Positions 13,970-15,898 of a stretch of DNA of 15,898 nucleotides are shown here, piece after piece. How positions within the stretch are numbered: position 1 is the first letter of the stretch; each line of letters begins with the position of its first letter. Source of the stretch: WHSY01 sp050700385 (lineage in GTDB: Bacteria > Actinomycetota > Actinomycetes > Mycobacteriales > Pseudonocardiaceae). The translations under genes and the position numbers were made by a program. A model generated the notes under the pieces. The model did no database searches. It saw nothing but the letters and a program-made list of their open reading frames with translations, and was not told the DNA's origin. The stretch lies in NCBI GenBank assembly GCA_050700385.1, contig JBOHGT010000041.1:1-15898 (forward strand), written 5' to 3'.

Positions 13970-14220
13970 TCAATGCCAGTGTCGCACCGACCACTTGAGA
14001 ACAAGCTGGTCGGGGGTGGAGGGCAGAAATCGGGCGGCGATGATCTGGCGGCGGAGGCTGGTGAGCATGTCCAGGGTAGAGGGCTCGGTCTTGGACCGGT
14101 ACCAGGGTGCGGACACGCGGTGGTGTGCGGTGTCGGTGCTGACGTGGCCGTGCAGGGAGTACCAGATGATGAGGAGACGTTGACAAACAGCCCGAAGGGA
14201 ACGGTGCGTTCGACCTCCAT
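13970..14220 (-). pseudogene. Fragment of a DDE transposase C-terminus with a frameshift
   Basis: From 14220 the minus strand reads EVERTVPFGLF; after one missing base near 14187 it continues as CQRLLIIWYSLHGHVSTDTAHHRVSAPWYRSKTEPSTLDMLTSLRRQIIAARFLPSTPDQ. As I recall, the segments VERTVPFGL, APWYRSKTEPS and DMLxxLRRxIIAARF are typical of the C-terminal part of an actinobacterial DDE transposase family (IS4/IS701-like group). The catalytic domain upstream is missing and the natural end after TPDQ is replaced by an unrelated tail up to the stop at 13970. About 70 codons of the original survive, so it cannot encode an active enzyme. The exact IS family is uncertain. Confidence 0.65.
13987..14013. 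repeat. Interrupted 11-bp inverted repeat at the edge of the transposase fragment
   Basis: CCGACCA (13987-13993) pairs with TGGTCGG (14007-14013), and directly inside CTTG (13994-13997) pairs with CAAG (14002-14005), leaving an AGAA loop and one bulged C. It lies where similarity to the transposase stops, so it may mark an element end or act as a terminator without a T run. Confidence 0.5.
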
Positions 14221-14392
14221 CAGACCCGGGGTGGTTCACCTCGGTCAGGATTTGAGTCACTGACAAGCCGGAACATCGCCGCGATTCGCTCGAGCACGAT
14301 TGGGTCTTCGACAGTCGGTGGCAGACCTTGCTCAGCACGAGTCCGGGCAACGAACTTATGTAGGCGCTCCCTCTCAGCGTCGGCCGATCCAT
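14220..14392 (-). pseudogene. Small helical-protein gene with a one-base loss near its start
   Basis: The frame ending at the TGA at 14220-14222 reads ADAERERLHKFVARTRAEQGLPPTVEDPIVLERIAAMFRLVSDSNP, which has clear coding character. This frame has no usable start codon before a stop. An ATG at 14390-14392 lies 8 nt after the stop of the upstream three-CxxC gene but is in another frame; one missing base between 14384 and 14386 would join it as M-D-R-ADAERERL. The restored protein would have about 57 residues and be the third gene of a minus-strand run. Function is unknown; the helical AERxRLxxFVxxTRAEQGLP style is one I associate with small plasmid- or element-borne actinobacterial proteins, from memory. 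Confidence 0.5.
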
Positions 14393-14400
14393 ATCGGTGC

Positions 14401-14814
14401 TCAGCCCGCTCTCCTGCTCAGGGCTGCGGGTTCGGTACGGGCGTGACAGCGGCGGCAGAGGCCGAAGGTGAGCAGGATCGGGCCGACCGCGATGGCGCCT
14501 GGGTGGATCGGCTCGGCTTGACGGCGGCAGCGATCGCAGGTGGTGTCCTCGTCGGTGTCGGGGGTGAGGCGGTGGGTGCAGTGCGTACAGGTGAGGTGTC
14601 CGGGGTCCCACACGGCGGCGTTAGCCACGGCGGGGGAGGTGCCCAGGTAGTCGTAGCGGCGGACGGTGCCGATGGTGAGGGCCTGGGCGAGTTGGCGCAG
14701 GTGCGGGGTGAGCCAGCGCGGGACGGGACCGATGCGCAGCGGGCTGCCGTGTGCGCTCCCAAGCCGTGCCAGCCGCTCGTATGCGTCGGTGGGCGCGGCG
14801 GCGTGCTGGTTCAA
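14401..14814 (-). CDS. Hypothetical protein with three CxxC pairs
   Basis: The 137-residue product has an N-terminal helical part (DAYERLARLGSAHG, PRWLTPHLRQLAQALTIGTVRRYDYLG) and a C-terminal part with three CxxC pairs: Cys76/79, Cys93/96 and Cys120/123. The first two pairs could form one zinc ribbon and the third half of another. The TTG start (14812-14814) overlaps the upstream stop by four bases (TTGA), which supports this start through translational coupling. I know no function; the cysteine layout suggests nucleic-acid or protein binding. It is the second of three closely packed minus-strand genes in the accessory part. Confidence 0.65.
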   Translation of the reverse strand: MNQHAAAPTDAYERLARLGSAHGSPLRIGPVPRWLTPHLRQLAQALTIGTVRRYDYLGTSPAVANAAVWDPGHLTCTHCTHRLTPDTDEDTTCDRCRRQAEPIHPGAIAVGPILLTFGLCRRCHARTEPAALSRRAG

Positions 14815-15197
14815 GCCGTGCCGTGAGGCCAGATGAGATGGTCATGGCGTCGCTCCTCCAGCAGCGGCTGGTACGGGGGGCGGCGGGCAGTGAAGGGAGC
14901 ACGGGAGCAGGCAAGCATAGTCAGGCGTCCCTTCCCTCTCCCTTGAGGGTCGTCGGCGGCGAGTTGCCAGGCCCAGTTGCCCGCCTTGGCGGCGGTGATC
15001 CCGAGTCGCTTCTTAGCGCGCTTGAGTTGCATCCCTGCCCGCATCCCTGGCCGGTCCCTGTGACCGTGAGTCGGCCCGAGGAGCTCTCGCAGCACTCGTC
15101 CCGCCGGGAGCCCCGCCCGGACCTCGCGCCATCCTCGCGTCACGACGCCTCCGAGCTCGCCGTAGACGGGCGGGGGAAGGGAGCGCCGAATGGTCAC
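14811..15197 (-). CDS. Hypothetical basic protein, first gene of the minus-strand run
   Basis: The frame opens at a GTG (15197) and gives 128 basic residues. Only the stretch KRAKKRLGITAAKAGNWAWQLAADDPQG (about 59-86) looks like a folded helical part. The first 50 residues are Gly/Arg/Pro-rich, so the true start may be ATG at 15044 (MRAGMQLKR) or 15032. It ends with a 4-bp overlap into the three-CxxC gene. The repeat array at 15173-15348 lies across and upstream of its 5' end and may control it. I cannot assign a family, and part of the frame may be chance. Confidence 0.45.
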   Translation of the reverse strand: MTIRRSLPPPVYGELGGVVTRGWREVRAGLPAGRVLRELLGPTHGHRDRPGMRAGMQLKRAKKRLGITAAKAGNWAWQLAADDPQGRGKGRLTMLACSRAPFTARRPPYQPLLEERRHDHLIWPHGTA

Positions 15198-15348
15198 CCC
15201 CCGGTTTCCCCCGGGGGTTTCGCCGCCATCGGTACGGCGGTCAGGTGCTTCCCCGAGGTGGTTATCCCTGCTCAGCTGGGGGAAGCGGCACCGGGGGAAG
15301 GGTGGGGAAACTTCCCCGCTCCCCCCGGCTTCCCCGTCTCCTTCCCCC
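15173..15348. repeat. Mirror-symmetric array of CTTCCCC elements
   Basis: Seven exact CTTCCCC/GGGGAAG copies and two one-base variants lie in 176 bp. In GGGGAA orientation: 15173, 15279, 15294 and 15304 (GGGGAAA). In TTCCCC orientation: 15205 (TTTCCCC), 15248, 15311, 15329 and 15341. The six from 15279 to 15347 form three left-facing and three right-facing copies around the centre at 15310/15311. The palindrome CCCCCGGGGG (15208-15217) is nearby. The array sits between two divergent genes and resembles an iteron set or a multi-site operator. Confidence 0.75.
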
Positions 15349-15459
15349 GTGCCCGTGGTTGGCTGGCCGGGTTAGCTCGGCGCGCTGTAGCAGGTAGCGG
15401 GTGCAGGGTCACTACGGGTGCCTCCTGGCCGGGGTTCGGCATGGTGGAGCGGGTGGGCA

Positions 15460-15465
15460 TAGTCT
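15460..15465 (+). promoter_or_regulatory. Candidate -10 box for the right-end membrane gene
   Basis: TAGTCT fits TANNNT and is followed by 6 nt and the GTG at 15472, with no ribosome site between. This implies a leaderless mRNA starting about 120 bp to the right of the CTTCCCC array. Confidence 0.45.
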
Positions 15466-15471
15466 CTCTGC

Positions 15472-15885
15472 GTGGTCATCGACTGGGCTCGCCAGCTCAT
15501 CCCCGTCCTCATCACAGCCATCGTTGCGCTCGTTGGGCTGACGCGGGGCCAGGGTCGGCTCAGGAACAACCTGCGGCACGACGCTGAGACGCTAAAGGAG
15601 CTACCCGCGGATTCCACTGCTTGGTCCAAGCTTATGACACACGTCGAGTGGCAGGTCCGGATCCTCCACGATAGAGAGTCCACAGGGACGCGAGATTGGT
15701 CTGCCGCCACACTCGGTGTCATACTCGCCACGGGTTGCGGCTACGCAACCTTTGCGTTATTCGACTCAGACCAATGGTGGAAGTGGTTTAGCCTGCCCAC
15801 CTTCTTCCTCGCGATCGTCGGACTCGTTGGCATGTTCGACAGCCTCGCCTTAAAAGAGCGACCCCAGCGGCGAGGAACGAACTGA
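15472..15885 (+). CDS. Small membrane protein of unknown function
   Basis: The 137-residue product has one hydrophobic segment at the start (about 7-25), a charged linker (about 26-75) with RGQGRLRNNLRHDAETLKELP, and two more hydrophobic segments (about 77-97 and 107-124) before a basic tail. It resembles small actinobacterial membrane proteins for which I know no function. The GTG start is favoured by the -10 box 6 nt upstream and by the immediate membrane-type N-terminus IDWARQLIPVLITAIVALVG. It is divergent from the minus-strand hypothetical run, with the CTTCCCC array between. Whether it is regulated through that array is inference. Confidence 0.72.
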   Translation: MVIDWARQLIPVLITAIVALVGLTRGQGRLRNNLRHDAETLKELPADSTAWSKLMTHVEWQVRILHDRESTGTRDWSAATLGVILATGCGYATFALFDSDQWWKWFSLPTFFLAIVGLVGMFDSLALKERPQRRGTN

Positions 15886-15898
15886 CGCCCTCGCCGGG

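Noticed and set aside
13546..14220. 224-codon minus-strand frame across the gene-free stretch
   Set aside because: Only its first eleven or so codons match the transposase; the rest has no coding character and crosses the repeat region and the end of the 13202 gene in antisense.
15262..15270. DnaA-box-like TTATCCCTG near the CTTCCCC array
   Set aside because: Only the first six bases match the usual TTATNCACA, and no second copy is present, so it does not support an origin by itself.
1..15898. tRNA, rRNA, riboswitch or CRISPR array
   Set aside because: No cloverleaf-like sequence, rRNA segment, conserved aptamer core or regularly spaced repeat-spacer pattern was seen on either strand.

Overview
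The window is high-GC DNA with strong G/C third-position bias. It also has many start codons placed only 6-7 nt after a TANNNT -10 box, which suggests leaderless transcripts. Together with the protein families present, this points to an actinobacterium. Pseudonocardiales is my best guess, and that part is inference. No rRNA, tRNA or CRISPR array is visible.

Left and centre (1-11763) look like an ordinary chromosomal backbone. A VapBC toxin-antitoxin pair on the minus strand has its own dyad operator. It is followed by a plus-strand run of an AlaX-type alanyl-tRNA editing protein, a HAD phosphatase and an alpha/beta hydrolase. Next comes a cell-surface glycan neighbourhood. A membrane-anchored AlgX/AlgJ-like SGNH protein is divergent from a very large protein that fuses a SAM methyltransferase, a coiled coil, a GT2 glycosyltransferase and a second GT-B-like glycosyltransferase. 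A single-pass membrane protein with three Thr-Gln-Val motifs follows, then an acyltransferase-3 membrane enzyme. These genes fit assembly, modification and O-acylation of a surface polysaccharide. A secreted four-cysteine protein of unknown function and a peptide methionine sulfoxide reductase (msrA) complete this part.

The right part (about 11766-15898) reads as a decayed accessory region. It holds a NUDIX hydrolase gene broken by two one-base losses, the C-terminal stub of a TPR-containing regulator, and a piece of a DDE transposase with a frameshift. It also holds a small helical-protein gene with another one-base loss. Between these lie apparently intact small genes: a two-gene membrane operon behind a promoter with an abutting perfect palindrome, a three-CxxC protein translationally coupled to an upstream hypothetical gene, and a small membrane protein at the right end.

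The most striking unexplained structure is at 15173-15348. Seven exact and two near copies of CTTCCCC are present, and the six central copies are arranged in mirror symmetry (three GGGGAAR, then three CTTCCCC) between two divergent genes. It looks like an iteron array or multi-site operator, possibly from a plasmid or integrative element. A nested set of inverted repeats (13738-13818) followed by a CGTGTAGCA direct repeat is a second candidate control or attachment region.
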